Of a stretch of 64,000 nt of DNA, positions 51,069-60,026 are shown one piece after another; the first letter of the stretch is position 1, and the number at the start of each line of letters is the position of its first letter. The DNA lies in assembly GCF_002101965.1 (NCBI RefSeq), contig NZ_LQQA01000029.1:186001-250000 (forward strand), written 5' to 3'. The position numbers were made by a program, and so were the translations under genes. The notes under the pieces are model-generated. The model did not search any database. It was not told the DNA's origin and was given only the letters and a program-made list of their open reading frames with translations. Source of the stretch: Mycolicibacterium wolinskyi. GTDB taxonomy: Bacteria; Actinomycetota; Actinomycetes; Mycobacteriales; Mycobacteriaceae.

Positions 51069-52030
51069 GCGGCCGTCTGATGACGCCAGGAGCCGTGGAG
51101 TCGCGCCTCGAACTCGAAGCGCTCACGCGCACAAGCGATGACAAGGTCACCACGGCATCCGATGCCGTGCGGCGGCTCGTCACCAACGATGCGGTGATCG
51201 GTGTCGGCGGCACCAACCACGCCCGCACCCCCATGGCACTGCTGATCGAGATACTCCGCCAGGGACGTTCAGGCCTGACGATGACCCGCCCGCTGTCGTG
51301 TTTCGAGGCCGAGCTCATGCTGGCCACAGGCACCGCCGAGCGCATAATGACCAGCTGGGTCGGTATCGGCCACGGGTGGGGCCTCGCGCCGGTCGTGCGT
51401 AACCTCGTCGAGCAGGGTCGCCAGGTCTTCGAGGAATGGAGCCATCTCGGTATCGGGTTGCGCTACAAGGCCGGAGCCATGGGTGTGCCGTATCTGCCCA
51501 CCCTGAGCATGCTGGGCTCCGACATCGACGCACGGCTCGGCCTCGCGAAGGTCGACTGCCCCTACACCGGGCAGGTTCTCAACGCGGTGCCCAGCCTCAA
51601 CCCTGATGTGGCGCTGATCCACGTCCAGCGCGCCGACGCGGCGGGCAACGCCCAGATCGACGGCTATCAACTGATGGACGCAGATCTGGCACTGGCCGCA
51701 CGCCGAGTCATCATCACCGCCGAGGAGATCGTCGCGACCGACGAGTTCCGCTGCGACCCCGGCCGCACGGTGATTCCCGGGTTCGCTGTCGACGCGGTCG
51801 TGCATCAGCCGATGGGTGCCTATCCGCATGAGTGCTACGGGCACTACGAGGCCGACCTCGACGAATTCACCGCGTATATGCAAGCTGTGAAGAGCGGCGG
51901 CATCGAGGGTGCCCGGGCTTACGTCGAGGCACTGACCGCCCACGCCGACCACGACGCGTATCTGGCCTCGATCGACCCTGATCGGCTCGCGGCCGCGCGA
52001 CGCACCGCTGAGGAGATGCTGCCCCGATGA
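51065..52030 (+). CDS. CoA-transferase subunit A (glutaconate CoA-transferase/IpdA type)
   Basis: 321 aa. DAVRRLVTNDAVIGVGGTNH then ARTPMALLIEILRQ and TSWVGIGHGWGLAPVVRNLV match the glutaconate-CoA-transferase alpha fold, as does VPSLNPDVALIHVQRADAAG then NAQIDGYQLMDADLALAARR. It overlaps the LLM stop by 4 nt and the B gene by 4 nt. It should transfer CoA to a dicarboxylic or ring-opened acid, or hydrolyse a cyclic oxo-CoA as IpdAB does; I cannot choose. Confidence 0.85.
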   Translation: MSGRLMTPGAVESRLELEALTRTSDDKVTTASDAVRRLVTNDAVIGVGGTNHARTPMALLIEILRQGRSGLTMTRPLSCFEAELMLATGTAERIMTSWVGIGHGWGLAPVVRNLVEQGRQVFEEWSHLGIGLRYKAGAMGVPYLPTLSMLGSDIDARLGLAKVDCPYTGQVLNAVPSLNPDVALIHVQRADAAGNAQIDGYQLMDADLALAARRVIITAEEIVATDEFRCDPGRTVIPGFAVDAVVHQPMGAYPHECYGHYEADLDEFTAYMQAVKSGGIEGARAYVEALTAHADHDAYLASIDPDRLAAARRTAEEMLPR

Positions 52031-52842
52031 CCGACTCCTTGACCCGCCCGGCCACCGGCGAACTGCGAGCCGAACAGCACCCCGACGCCCGGCCCGACGA
52101 GATCATGACGATCGCCGCGAGCCGGTTGCTCGAGGACGGCAAGGTGCTGTTCGCCGGGATCGGCCAGCCGCTCGTCGCCGCGGCGATCGCCAAGCGGCGC
52201 CAGGCACCCCACCTCACGGTGCTCCTCGAAGGCGGCATGATCGGCATCGAGCTGCTGGCCGGCGAACTGCCCGCGTCCACCAACGAGGTCCGCGCCGCGG
52301 TCGGCGCCCAGATGCTCACGACCGCGACGGACATCTTCCTGATGGCTCAGCGCGGATTCTTCGACTACGGCTTCATCGGCGTCGCGCAGGTCGACCGGTT
52401 CGGCAACGTCAACACCAGCATCGTCGGTGACCCCGAGAACCCGTCGGTGCGGCTACCCGGTCCCGGCGGTGCCAACGACATCGCATCGATGTGCAACCAG
52501 GTCGTGGTCGTGACCCAGCACGAGCCACGCCGCTTCGTCGAGAAGGTCGACTTTGTCACCAGTCCGGGCTTCCTGGCCGGTGGAACCAGCAGGCGCGACA
52601 GCGGATTGCTGTACGGCGGGCCGCGCTGGGTGGTCACCGACCTGGCACTTCTGGACTTCGAGCCGGATTCCCGTCGCATGAGGGTATGCGGCCTGCAGGC
52701 CGGCGTCACGCTCGAGCAAGTGCGCGCCGCAACGGGTTTCGAGTTGCTCGTCCACGACGAGATCGACGAGCTGCCGCCGGTAGACGATGCCGAACTCGCA
52801 CTGCTGCGTCACCTCGTCAACGGTGGGGAGGCAGGCCGATGA
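52027..52842 (+). CDS. CoA-transferase subunit B (glutaconate CoA-transferase/IpdB type)
   Basis: 271 aa. FAGIGQPLVAAAIAKRRQAP begins the beta-subunit fold. VLLEGGMIGIEL carries a glutamate at the place where the CoA-transferase beta subunit has its catalytic Glu, which favours a true transferase over IpdB-like hydrolases. FGNVNTSIVGDPENPSVRLP and PGPGGANDIASMCNQVVVVT are family landmarks. Start and stop each overlap the neighbours by 4 nt. Confidence 0.85.
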   Translation: MTDSLTRPATGELRAEQHPDARPDEIMTIAASRLLEDGKVLFAGIGQPLVAAAIAKRRQAPHLTVLLEGGMIGIELLAGELPASTNEVRAAVGAQMLTTATDIFLMAQRGFFDYGFIGVAQVDRFGNVNTSIVGDPENPSVRLPGPGGANDIASMCNQVVVVTQHEPRRFVEKVDFVTSPGFLAGGTSRRDSGLLYGGPRWVVTDLALLDFEPDSRRMRVCGLQAGVTLEQVRAATGFELLVHDEIDELPPVDDAELALLRHLVNGGEAGR

Positions 52843-53735
52843 CGGTGCAGGAGACGATGCCGACAACCGCCGGGCGCACCCCGGCGAGCTGCTTCGAATA
52901 CCAGCGGGCCGAATCATGGTCCGACGCAATCGAACTGCTCGACCTTTGGGACGGCGAGGCCAAGATCCTGGCCGGCGGGCAGAGTCTGATCCCGATGCTG
53001 AACCTGCGCCTTGCCGCGCCCGGCGCGCTCATCGACGTCAACCCCATCCCGGCCGCCGCGCCCCGGATCGACGGTGAGCACATGGTGATCGACGCCAACA
53101 CCCGTCATCGCGAGCTGACGACCTCCGATGTCGTGCGCACGCACGCGCCACTGCTGGCGCACGCCGTGCAGTTCGTGGGCAATGTCCGGGTCCGCAACCG
53201 GGGCACGTTCGGCGGCACACTCGCTCACGCGGATCCGACCGGGGAGATCGCCGCGGTCACGATCGCCATGGGGGGTGAGATCGTCGTGCAGGGGCCGGCG
53301 GGCATCCGGACCATCCCGGCGGACGAGTTCTTCCTCACGTACCTGACCACCGCGATGGAACCGAACGAGGTGATCGTCGGCGGGCGCATCCCGGTCGGGG
53401 GCGCCAGCCGTTGGGGTTTTCACGAAGTCGTCCGTCGCTATTCGGATTTCGCGACCGTCAGCGTCACGGTCATGGCACGCGCCGCCACCGACGTCCGCGT
53501 GGTGCTGGGCGGCGTCGCGGTCCGGCCGTTGCTGGTCGACCGGGAATACCTCGCACCGGCGCTGTCGGACCCCGGCAACCCGGACCGGGCTCGCGAGAGT
53601 GCCGACGCGATCGCGGCCTCGCTCGACCCGGACACCGATCTGCATGCCACGGCCGATTACCGACGCCGGCTTGTCGCCGTGCACACTCGCAGGCTCTTGG
53701 AACAGGTGCTCGCAGAGGAGGGCCGCACAGCATGA
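52839..53735 (+). CDS. Molybdenum hydroxylase, FAD-binding medium subunit (CoxM/XdhB-like)
   Basis: 298 aa. The FAD loops are KILAGGQSLIPMLNLRLA (A-G-G-Q-S-L-x-P-x-L) and VQFVGNVRVRNRGTFGGTLA then HADPTGEIAAV (G-x-x-x-x-R-N-R-G-T-x-G-G-x-x-A-H-A-D-P). EFFLTYLTTAMEPNEVIVG closes the FAD domain and the CO-dehydrogenase C-terminal domain follows. It starts within the previous stop (ATGA). It carries electrons from the iron-sulfur subunit to an acceptor. Confidence 0.93.
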   Translation: MTVQETMPTTAGRTPASCFEYQRAESWSDAIELLDLWDGEAKILAGGQSLIPMLNLRLAAPGALIDVNPIPAAAPRIDGEHMVIDANTRHRELTTSDVVRTHAPLLAHAVQFVGNVRVRNRGTFGGTLAHADPTGEIAAVTIAMGGEIVVQGPAGIRTIPADEFFLTYLTTAMEPNEVIVGGRIPVGGASRWGFHEVVRRYSDFATVSVTVMARAATDVRVVLGGVAVRPLLVDREYLAPALSDPGNPDRARESADAIAASLDPDTDLHATADYRRRLVAVHTRRLLEQVLAEEGRTA

Positions 53736-54226
53736 TCCGTACGCAGGTGGTGCTCCGCGTGAACGACCGCGACCACGAGGTGTGGGTGCGCAACGACCGA
53801 ACCCTGCTCGACGTCCTGCACGACGACCTCGGGATGCCCGACGTGCGGTACGGCTGTGCCGAAGGTGTCTGCGGCACCTGCACGGTGCTGATGGACGGCG
53901 ATCCGGTCAGCGCGTGCTGTGTCTATGCGGTCCAGGCGGAGGGCCACGACATCGTCACGTTGCGGGGATGGTCGGATCCCCAGGACGAACCGCATCCGCT
54001 GCAGAAGTGCTTCCTGGAGCGCGGGGCCTCGCAGTGCGGGTTCTGCACCCCGGGCATGTTGCTGACCGCGGCTACCTTGGCCGAACGCAAGCCGGACGCA
54101 TCGCGTGAGGAAATCCGCCACGAGCTGGTCGGCAATCTGTGCCGCTGCACCGGCTACCAGGCCATCGTCGACGCGGTCGAGGACTACCTGCACGCACCGG
54201 CAGTAGAGAGGGGAGGCGCCCAGTGA
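53732..54226 (+). CDS. Molybdenum hydroxylase, [2Fe-2S] small subunit (CoxS/XdhC-like)
   Basis: 164 aa. The plant-type [2Fe-2S] cluster is ligated by Cys42, Cys47, Cys50 and Cys62 (YGCAEGVCGTC ... ACC). The C-terminal helical cluster uses Cys102, Cys105, Cys137 and Cys139 (QCGFCTPG and LCRCTGY). Both are complete. It overlaps M and L subunit genes by 4 nt each. It passes electrons from the molybdopterin to FAD. Confidence 0.95.
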   Translation: MIRTQVVLRVNDRDHEVWVRNDRTLLDVLHDDLGMPDVRYGCAEGVCGTCTVLMDGDPVSACCVYAVQAEGHDIVTLRGWSDPQDEPHPLQKCFLERGASQCGFCTPGMLLTAATLAERKPDASREEIRHELVGNLCRCTGYQAIVDAVEDYLHAPAVERGGAQ

Positions 54227-56610
54227 CGACCGTAGAACCGGGAACCACGCCGGACACGACCGAACCGCCCAGCGCCCCAGCCGAATTCGACCCGGACGCC
54301 GATTCGGGTCCGGAGCCCCGCGAGCGCGACTTCCGGGTCGTTGGACAGTCGCCCGCCCACCACGACTTCGTCAACAAGGTTCGCGGCACGCTGCTGTACG
54401 CCGCGGACTGGAACCTTCCCGGCATGATCCACGGCAAGGTCGTCCGATCCGATGTCGCACCGGCGAAGATCGTCAGAATCGACACCTCGGCCGCCGAGCG
54501 GCTCGAAGGGGTGGTGGCGGTGCTCACCGCTGCCGACGTGCCGCACAACGCCGTCGTCGAGCATGCCAGCGGCGGACTCGGTGAACTGACCGTCGAGCAG
54601 CCCGTACTCGCGCGCGATCGGGTCCGGTACGTCGGAGAGCCGGTCGCGGTGGTGGCCGCGACGGATCCGGAGACCGCGGCCGAGGCGGCCGACCTCGTGG
54701 AGGTCGAATACGAACCGCTACCTGGCGTCTACCGCCCCGAAGACGCACTGGCCGACGGCGCACCACTCGTGCACGACGAAGGCAACGTCCTGGTCAACTG
54801 GCACCTGGACCGCGGCGACGTCGATGCGGCGTTCGCCGAGGCCGACGTCGTCGTCGACCACACCTACCGCAGCCAGCACGTCGAGCACGCGTACCTCGAA
54901 ACCGAGGCAGGCGTCGGGTGGATCGAGAACGACGTTGTCACCCTGCGGATCTCGACACAGGTCATCGAGCATGCGGTCGAGATCGCGACGATCCTAGGGC
55001 TGCCCCAGAGTCAGGTCCGCGTGATCGCCTCTTACATGGGTGGCGGCTTCGGCGGCAAAGAGGACATGACCGTCGAGCCCTACATCGCCCTGTTGGTCTG
55101 GCGGACCCGCAGGCCGGTGCGGATGATCTGGTCGCGCCAGGAATCGATCCTGGCCAGCACCAAGCGCCATCCGTTCACCATGCACTACCGCACCGCGGCC
55201 ACGAAGGACGGAAAGATCCTCGCGGTCGACGCCGACATCGTCGGTGATGCGGGCGCCTACCCGTGCCTGAGCGCCCGCGTCCTGTTCGCCGGCGCGGCCC
55301 TGTCGCCCGGCCCGTACAAGGTTCCCGCGGTTCGCATCCGGTCGCGGGCCGTGTTCACGAACAACGTGCCCACAAGCGCTTTCCGCGGCTTCGGCGCCAT
55401 GCAGGTGACCCTCGGCTATGAATCGCAGATGGACGCCCTCGCGGCCGAGCTGGGGCTCAGCCGCGAGGAGATCCGCGACCGAAACTACATCGAGAAAGGC
55501 GATCTCCTGGCCGGCGGCGAACCGATCACAACGGCCGTCGCGGTTCGCGAGACCCGGGACGCCGCCCTCGAAATGCTGGGTGCGCCAAGCAGTCCCAGCG
55601 GACCCAACAAAGTCGTGGGCCAGGGCTTCGCATGCGGCATGCAACCGTACGGCCGCTCCATCTGGTTCCGCGATCATGCCGCCGCGTGGGTGACGCTGCA
55701 GGCCGACGGCACCTTGCTGATCCGCAGCGGCGTCACCGATCTCGGTGCCGGACAGGCCGCGAGCCTGTGCCAGATAGCCTCGGAGATCCTCGGTGTCGCG
55801 CTGTCCGACATCAGCGTCTACATCGGCGACACGGCGCTGACTCCGCCCGCCGGTGGCACCTACGCCACCCGCCAGCTGTACATGTCGGGCAACGCGATCC
55901 TGCGGGCCGCCCGCAAGCTGCGCGACCAGTTGACTCCAGTCGCCGCAAAGGAACTCGGCGTTCCCGAAGACGCCCTGGTGTGGGTCGACGGCATGGTGCG
56001 CACCGAAGACGGAGCCACTGGTCTGAGCCTGCCGGAACTGGTACGCGCCGCCAACGAAGCACGCGTCGACACCGCCGTCCTCAACACCTGGCGGGCCCGC
56101 TCCGGTGGTTTCGATCCGCAGAAGGGTCAGGGACACACCTACCCCGACTACACATTCGGCACCCACGCGGCCGAGGTGGAAGTCGATCTGGAAACCGGTG
56201 ACGTTCGATTGCTCAAGTACGCCGCCTGTCACGATGTCGGACGAGCGATCAACCCGACCCGGGTCGAAGGCCAGATCATCGGCGGAGCCGCGCAAGGTAT
56301 CGGCTATGCGCTCACCGAAGACTGCGTGACCGATGCCGGCCACCCGCTGTCGTCACTGTTCGCCGACTACCTGATCCCGACAGCGATGGATCTGCCCGAT
56401 ATTCGGGTCGCGATCATCGAAAGTGGCGAGGGCCGTGGACCGCTCAACGCGCGCGGTATCGGAGAACCTCCGATCGGACCGCCGGCGGCCACCATCGCCG
56501 GCGCCGTCGAGGCGGCCGTCGGCATCCGGCCCACCCAACTACCGATCACCGCGGAACGGGTCCTCGCGCTGCTCGACCAGCGGGACCTCGAAAGGGGAAA
56601 GAGCGCATGA
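54223..56610 (+). CDS. Molybdenum hydroxylase, molybdopterin large subunit (CoxL/XdhA-like)
   Basis: 795 aa. Mo-cofactor landmarks: IASYMGGGFGGKEDMTVEPY (G-G-G-F-G-G-K), TNNVPTSAFRGFGAMQV (substrate/Arg region F-R-G-F-G), GTYATRQLYMSGNAIL, AACHDVGRAINP, and the catalytic glutamate in the C-terminal GEPPIGPPAATIAGAV. It lacks the VAYRCSFR active-site cysteine loop of CO dehydrogenase, so it is a hydroxylase for an organic (probably N-heterocyclic or aldehyde) substrate. GTG at 54223 overlaps the small-subunit stop. Confidence 0.93.
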   Translation: MTTVEPGTTPDTTEPPSAPAEFDPDADSGPEPRERDFRVVGQSPAHHDFVNKVRGTLLYAADWNLPGMIHGKVVRSDVAPAKIVRIDTSAAERLEGVVAVLTAADVPHNAVVEHASGGLGELTVEQPVLARDRVRYVGEPVAVVAATDPETAAEAADLVEVEYEPLPGVYRPEDALADGAPLVHDEGNVLVNWHLDRGDVDAAFAEADVVVDHTYRSQHVEHAYLETEAGVGWIENDVVTLRISTQVIEHAVEIATILGLPQSQVRVIASYMGGGFGGKEDMTVEPYIALLVWRTRRPVRMIWSRQESILASTKRHPFTMHYRTAATKDGKILAVDADIVGDAGAYPCLSARVLFAGAALSPGPYKVPAVRIRSRAVFTNNVPTSAFRGFGAMQVTLGYESQMDALAAELGLSREEIRDRNYIEKGDLLAGGEPITTAVAVRETRDAALEMLGAPSSPSGPNKVVGQGFACGMQPYGRSIWFRDHAAAWVTLQADGTLLIRSGVTDLGAGQAASLCQIASEILGVALSDISVYIGDTALTPPAGGTYATRQLYMSGNAILRAARKLRDQLTPVAAKELGVPEDALVWVDGMVRTEDGATGLSLPELVRAANEARVDTAVLNTWRARSGGFDPQKGQGHTYPDYTFGTHAAEVEVDLETGDVRLLKYAACHDVGRAINPTRVEGQIIGGAAQGIGYALTEDCVTDAGHPLSSLFADYLIPTAMDLPDIRVAIIESGEGRGPLNARGIGEPPIGPPAATIAGAVEAAVGIRPTQLPITAERVLALLDQRDLERGKSA

Positions 56611-57248
56611 AACTTCAGCATCGGACCGAGGTCGGCGCCCCGCCCGACGAGGTGTGGGCATTCCTTCAGGACACTCCCGGCGTCGTCGAGTGCATGCCGG
56701 GCGCTGAACTCGTCGACGATCTGGGCGACGACAGATACGAGGGTGTGCTGCGCGTGGCCATCGGGCCCCTGAAGATGAACTACGCGGGACGCGCATCGGT
56801 TATCGAGCGTGACCCCGCCGCGCGCAGGATCGTGCTCGACGCGTCCGGCCGCGACAAACGCGGATCCGGTTCGGTCGTGGCGCACGTCGCATTGCAGGTC
56901 GAGCCCGCCGAGGCGGGCAGCCGCATCGACGTGGTCTCGGATATCGACCTCACCGGCCGAATCGCATCACTGGGCCGTGGAATTCGCGACGTGTCCAACC
57001 AGATGTTCGTCGACTTCGCCGGTGAGCTGGGCAGCCGTATCGAGCAACCGGGCCGGCCGGCGCCCGTATCGACCGCTGTCGGCCCGAAACACACCGCGAC
57101 CGCGACGTCGGTGGCCGCACCCACGTCACCCGCAGCCGCCAAGCACGGCGGCGGCGAAATCAAAGTGCTGCCGCTCATCTGGGCTGTGACGCGGGAACGT
57201 CTCGCCGACTTCCTGGAGCGGCTCAGCGCCCGCGTACGCCCGAACTGA
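56607..57248 (+). CDS. coxG: CoxG-like SRPBCC protein
   Basis: 213 aa. VGAPPDEVWAFLQDTPGVVE then CMPGAELVD is the CoxG (SRPBCC) signature (P-x-x-x-V-W-x-x-L-x-D-x-x-x-L-x-x-C-x-P-G), and DLTGRIASLGRGIRDVSNQM ends the domain. A Pro/Ala-rich linker and a C-terminal hydrophobic/basic stretch, VLPLIWAVTRERLADFLERL, may be a membrane anchor. CoxG proteins attach the CO-dehydrogenase-type hydroxylase to the membrane. It overlaps the large subunit by 4 nt. Confidence 0.88.
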   Translation: MKLQHRTEVGAPPDEVWAFLQDTPGVVECMPGAELVDDLGDDRYEGVLRVAIGPLKMNYAGRASVIERDPAARRIVLDASGRDKRGSGSVVAHVALQVEPAEAGSRIDVVSDIDLTGRIASLGRGIRDVSNQMFVDFAGELGSRIEQPGRPAPVSTAVGPKHTATATSVAAPTSPAAAKHGGGEIKVLPLIWAVTRERLADFLERLSARVRPN

Positions 57249-57287
57249 CTCAGCGGGCGATTCACGAACGACCGAACGCCCGGTCCA

Positions 57288-58946
57288 TCATTTCGACCGA
57301 TTCGCCAGAATCTTCTGCATCTCGTTGATCTGCAATGCCACTCCGATTTGGATTGCCACCGGCGTGCTGGTGCTGAACGGACCGAGGAGCCGTTCGAGTT
57401 TCGCGAGCCGGTACCGCAGCGTGTTGTAGTGGTAGTGGAGATGCCGTGCTGCCTCGGCCATATTCATGTTGTGTTCGATGAGCGTCTCCAAGGTCTGGAA
57501 CATCTCGGACCGTTCGGGTTCGCTCATGCGAAGGACAGGTCCGAGTTTTTCCTCAGCGAATGCCCGTAGGTCATCGTCACTGACCTGCGCGAGCAAGCGG
57601 AACAGGCCCAACTCACCGTAGGCAGTGACCGCGCCGGCCCCCGACACGCGCGGTCCGAGCCGCAGGGCTGTGCGTGCCTCCTGGTATGCGATCGAGACAC
57701 CCGCCGGCCCAACGTAATTGCGGCTGACCCCGATTGCGTACTGACCATGTGTGAAGTGCGCGACCTCGTCTTGGATAGCGCGTGCGACGGTGATCGCGTC
57801 CTGGTCGGCGCCGATGACAGCGACCAGTTCGGAGCCAAGGCCCGCAGCGGCCGCCAATCGGTCTCTGCTGCGTACCGCGGAGGTCCAGAATTCGATGGCG
57901 CGATCGTCTGCCAGACGAGACAGGCGCTTATTTGCCCGAGATTCGTCAGTGGTGCCCTCCCTTCGGCCCACCAGGACGACGATGTCGCGTTCGAGGTCCC
58001 ATCCGAAGCCAGAGCCCAACGAGGCGTATTCATCAGATTCGGATTCGCTGCCCGAGATCAGTTCGAACAGGGCGTTGGACGAGAAGCGGCGCTCGACTGC
58101 TCCCACCGCGAGGTCACGCGTGATCTCCAATGCAGCCACGATCGCTGCCTGTCCGACTGCCACCAAGGTGAATTCGCCGAACGATCGCTCCGCCTCAACG
58201 GCAACCACGAAGCCGTGGTGGAGTCGCCCGGCGCGAATCTCGCGCGACGCCCACCGCTTGCCGGTGCGCTTGTCGGTGTGCAGACCGGTCAAGCCCAGTC
58301 GTAACAAGTCGGCTGACGTCGTCTTCAGGAAGCGCAGATCCACCAGGGGGGCTTCATCCCCCGCCAGCGCGAGAACGGTGCCCTGATGATCAGTGATCAC
58401 GACACTCGCTTCTCCGAGCAGACCGGACAAGCTGTTCGCCAGCTCAGCGAGACCTCCACCGGAGAGGGTGATCGCGAGAAAGGAGTGGTGGATCTCTTGT
58501 GCCTTCGCCAATGCCGAGGCTTGGCGGTTGACGATGATGGCGAACGCCCTGCTCAGGATGTCGTCGAAGCGGATGCGTTCCGGGATGACGACGAGGGGCA
58601 GGCCGAGACGGTCGGCGACGTCGATCATTCCCTGTCCTAGTTCGGGCATGTAGCGGTCGAGTTTTATGCCGATGCCTGCCAGACCCAGCTGGTGCAGGTC
58701 GGTCAACAGCTTGCCCTGATCCTCGTCGTCACGCGGAAGCGGATAGCCGGTGGCGAGCAGGAACTCGTCCTGCCGAACCCACCTGCCGATATCGGGAACC
58801 GTCATCACGTTCACGGCGCTGATCGCCCGGTCCAACCCGGAATGCCCCGCGATCAACTCGGCGCCGGCGAGTACTTCGTCGGCGAGCAACTCACCGAGAG
58901 TGAGAGTTTCGTTCGACCTCGGAGCCGCGGCATCTGGCGCGTTCAT
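57288..58946 (-). CDS. PucR-family transcriptional regulator
   Basis: 552 aa. An N-terminal PucR sensor domain (LTLGELLADEVLAGAELIAG, with the GHSGLDRAISAVNVMTVPDI block) is followed by a GGDEF-like middle region and the C-terminal HTH_30 domain (LFQTLETLI-like then HNMNMAEAARHLHYHYNTLR with YRLAKLERLLG). It is convergent with the hydroxylase operon (40 bp apart). Its start is ATG 58946 or possibly 59006, where the extension MATHAKDH... is weakly coding. PucR proteins control purine or amine/heterocycle catabolism, which fits both sides. An inverted repeat at 59012-59026 precedes it. Confidence 0.88.
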   Translation of the reverse strand: MNAPDAAAPRSNETLTLGELLADEVLAGAELIAGHSGLDRAISAVNVMTVPDIGRWVRQDEFLLATGYPLPRDDEDQGKLLTDLHQLGLAGIGIKLDRYMPELGQGMIDVADRLGLPLVVIPERIRFDDILSRAFAIIVNRQASALAKAQEIHHSFLAITLSGGGLAELANSLSGLLGEASVVITDHQGTVLALAGDEAPLVDLRFLKTTSADLLRLGLTGLHTDKRTGKRWASREIRAGRLHHGFVVAVEAERSFGEFTLVAVGQAAIVAALEITRDLAVGAVERRFSSNALFELISGSESESDEYASLGSGFGWDLERDIVVLVGRREGTTDESRANKRLSRLADDRAIEFWTSAVRSRDRLAAAAGLGSELVAVIGADQDAITVARAIQDEVAHFTHGQYAIGVSRNYVGPAGVSIAYQEARTALRLGPRVSGAGAVTAYGELGLFRLLAQVSDDDLRAFAEEKLGPVLRMSEPERSEMFQTLETLIEHNMNMAEAARHLHYHYNTLRYRLAKLERLLGPFSTSTPVAIQIGVALQINEMQKILANRSK

Positions 58947-59011
58947 AGGCGGCAAGCGTAGCGCTGACCGACAACTATTGCGGTGATCTTTGGCATGAGT
59001 AGCCATGGGTC

Positions 59012-59026
59012 ACTCGGGTCCCGAGT
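59012..59026. promoter_or_regulatory. Perfect 7-1-7 inverted repeat between the PucR and F420-reductase-like genes
   Basis: ACTCGGG-T-CCCGAGT lies in the divergent intergenic region. It is followed by TTTTT on the plus strand. It would suit a PucR or other dimeric operator; a terminator role is unlikely because no gene ends to its left on the plus strand. Confidence 0.5.
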
Positions 59027-59086
59027 TTTTATGGTTTCCGTACCCGGGCCGGCCGGCTGTGGGCGGATCCGATGAGGAGGAGCACC

Positions 59087-59827
59087 GTGGCACCAAGTTC
59101 GAAATCTCCCGCAGCAACTGATGATGTGGTCAGCGAGACGGTGTCCATCCTGGGTGGCACAGGAAATCTGGGCTTCGGCCTTGCGCTACGACTCGGCGTC
59201 GCGGGGTACACGGTCTGCCTCGGCTCTCGCGATGCCGACCGCGCCCAGCGTGCTGCTGAGCTGGCCCGCGAGCGCGTCGGCGGCGGCAAGTTCATCGGGT
59301 GCCGGAACGGCGAAGCAGTGGCGCGAGCCGATCGACTCGTCGTTGCGGCGGTCCCGTTCGCCAGCCACGTCGCGATCCTCAGAAGCGTCGCCGACCAGTG
59401 GCGTCCTGGTCAGGTGTTGCTCGACACGACGGTTCCACTCGCCACCGCCGTGGGCGGACGCCCTACACATCTGATCGACCCCTGGCACGGTTCCGCTGCC
59501 CAACAGGCCCGTTCGGCGATCGATGACCAGGTTGCGCTCGCGTCGGGTCTGCACACGATAAGCGCGGCCGCGTTGCGCAACCTTGCCCGCCCCCTCGATC
59601 AGGACACACTGATCTGCGGCGAGCCGGAGGCCAAGCAGGTGGCTGCCGCGGCGCTGGAGCGTATCGCGGGACTGCGTGTCGTCGACGCGGGATCGCTTGA
59701 GATGAGCCGTCTTCTTGAGGGGCTCACGCCCGTCCTGATCGGGATCAACATCCGGCACAAGACCCACGCCGGCATTCAGGTCACCCACCTCGGCACGAGC
59801 ACAAAGCAGCAGGCCGCCCTGGCTTGA
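59087..59827 (+). CDS. NADPH:F420 oxidoreductase-like protein (Npd/Fno family)
   Basis: 246 aa. The Rossmann loop is VSILGGTGNLGFGLALRLGV with VCLGSRDADRAQR (G-S-R-x-x-x-x-A), the F420:NADPH reductase pattern. VVAAVPFASHVAILRSVADQ and LDTTVPLATAVGGRPTHLID supply the F420 segment (usually D-x-T-x-P). The GTG at 59087 has GAGGAGGAG. It could recycle F420 for the LLM enzyme at 50115, which is an inference from co-occurrence. Confidence 0.82.
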   Translation: MAPSSKSPAATDDVVSETVSILGGTGNLGFGLALRLGVAGYTVCLGSRDADRAQRAAELARERVGGGKFIGCRNGEAVARADRLVVAAVPFASHVAILRSVADQWRPGQVLLDTTVPLATAVGGRPTHLIDPWHGSAAQQARSAIDDQVALASGLHTISAAALRNLARPLDQDTLICGEPEAKQVAAAALERIAGLRVVDAGSLEMSRLLEGLTPVLIGINIRHKTHAGIQVTHLGTSTKQQAALA

Positions 59828-60026
59828 CGCCGACGAATCTCGGCCAGGCGCTTTGGGTGTCGGTACGTCTTCCCGGGAGGTGTCATCGACTGCCAAAGAT
59901 CTCCCGTCGAACTTGTCTCCTCGGGCCGTGTGCTTCCGAGGTCGTCGCCCCTAGCGTGATTGATCTCACGCCTCAGCTCCGGTCACGTATTCCCCTCAGG
60001 TTTGAGGGCGGCAGAAAGGCTCCCCG

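Noticed and set aside
54994..56343. A 449-codon minus-strand frame inside the molybdenum large-subunit gene
   Set aside because: It is antisense to a clear CoxL-like protein. There is no ribosome-binding site or family motif.
54223..56610. Carbon monoxide dehydrogenase (CoxL form I)
   Set aside because: The VAYRCSFR loop with the active-site cysteine needed for the Cu-S-Mo site of true CO dehydrogenase is absent.
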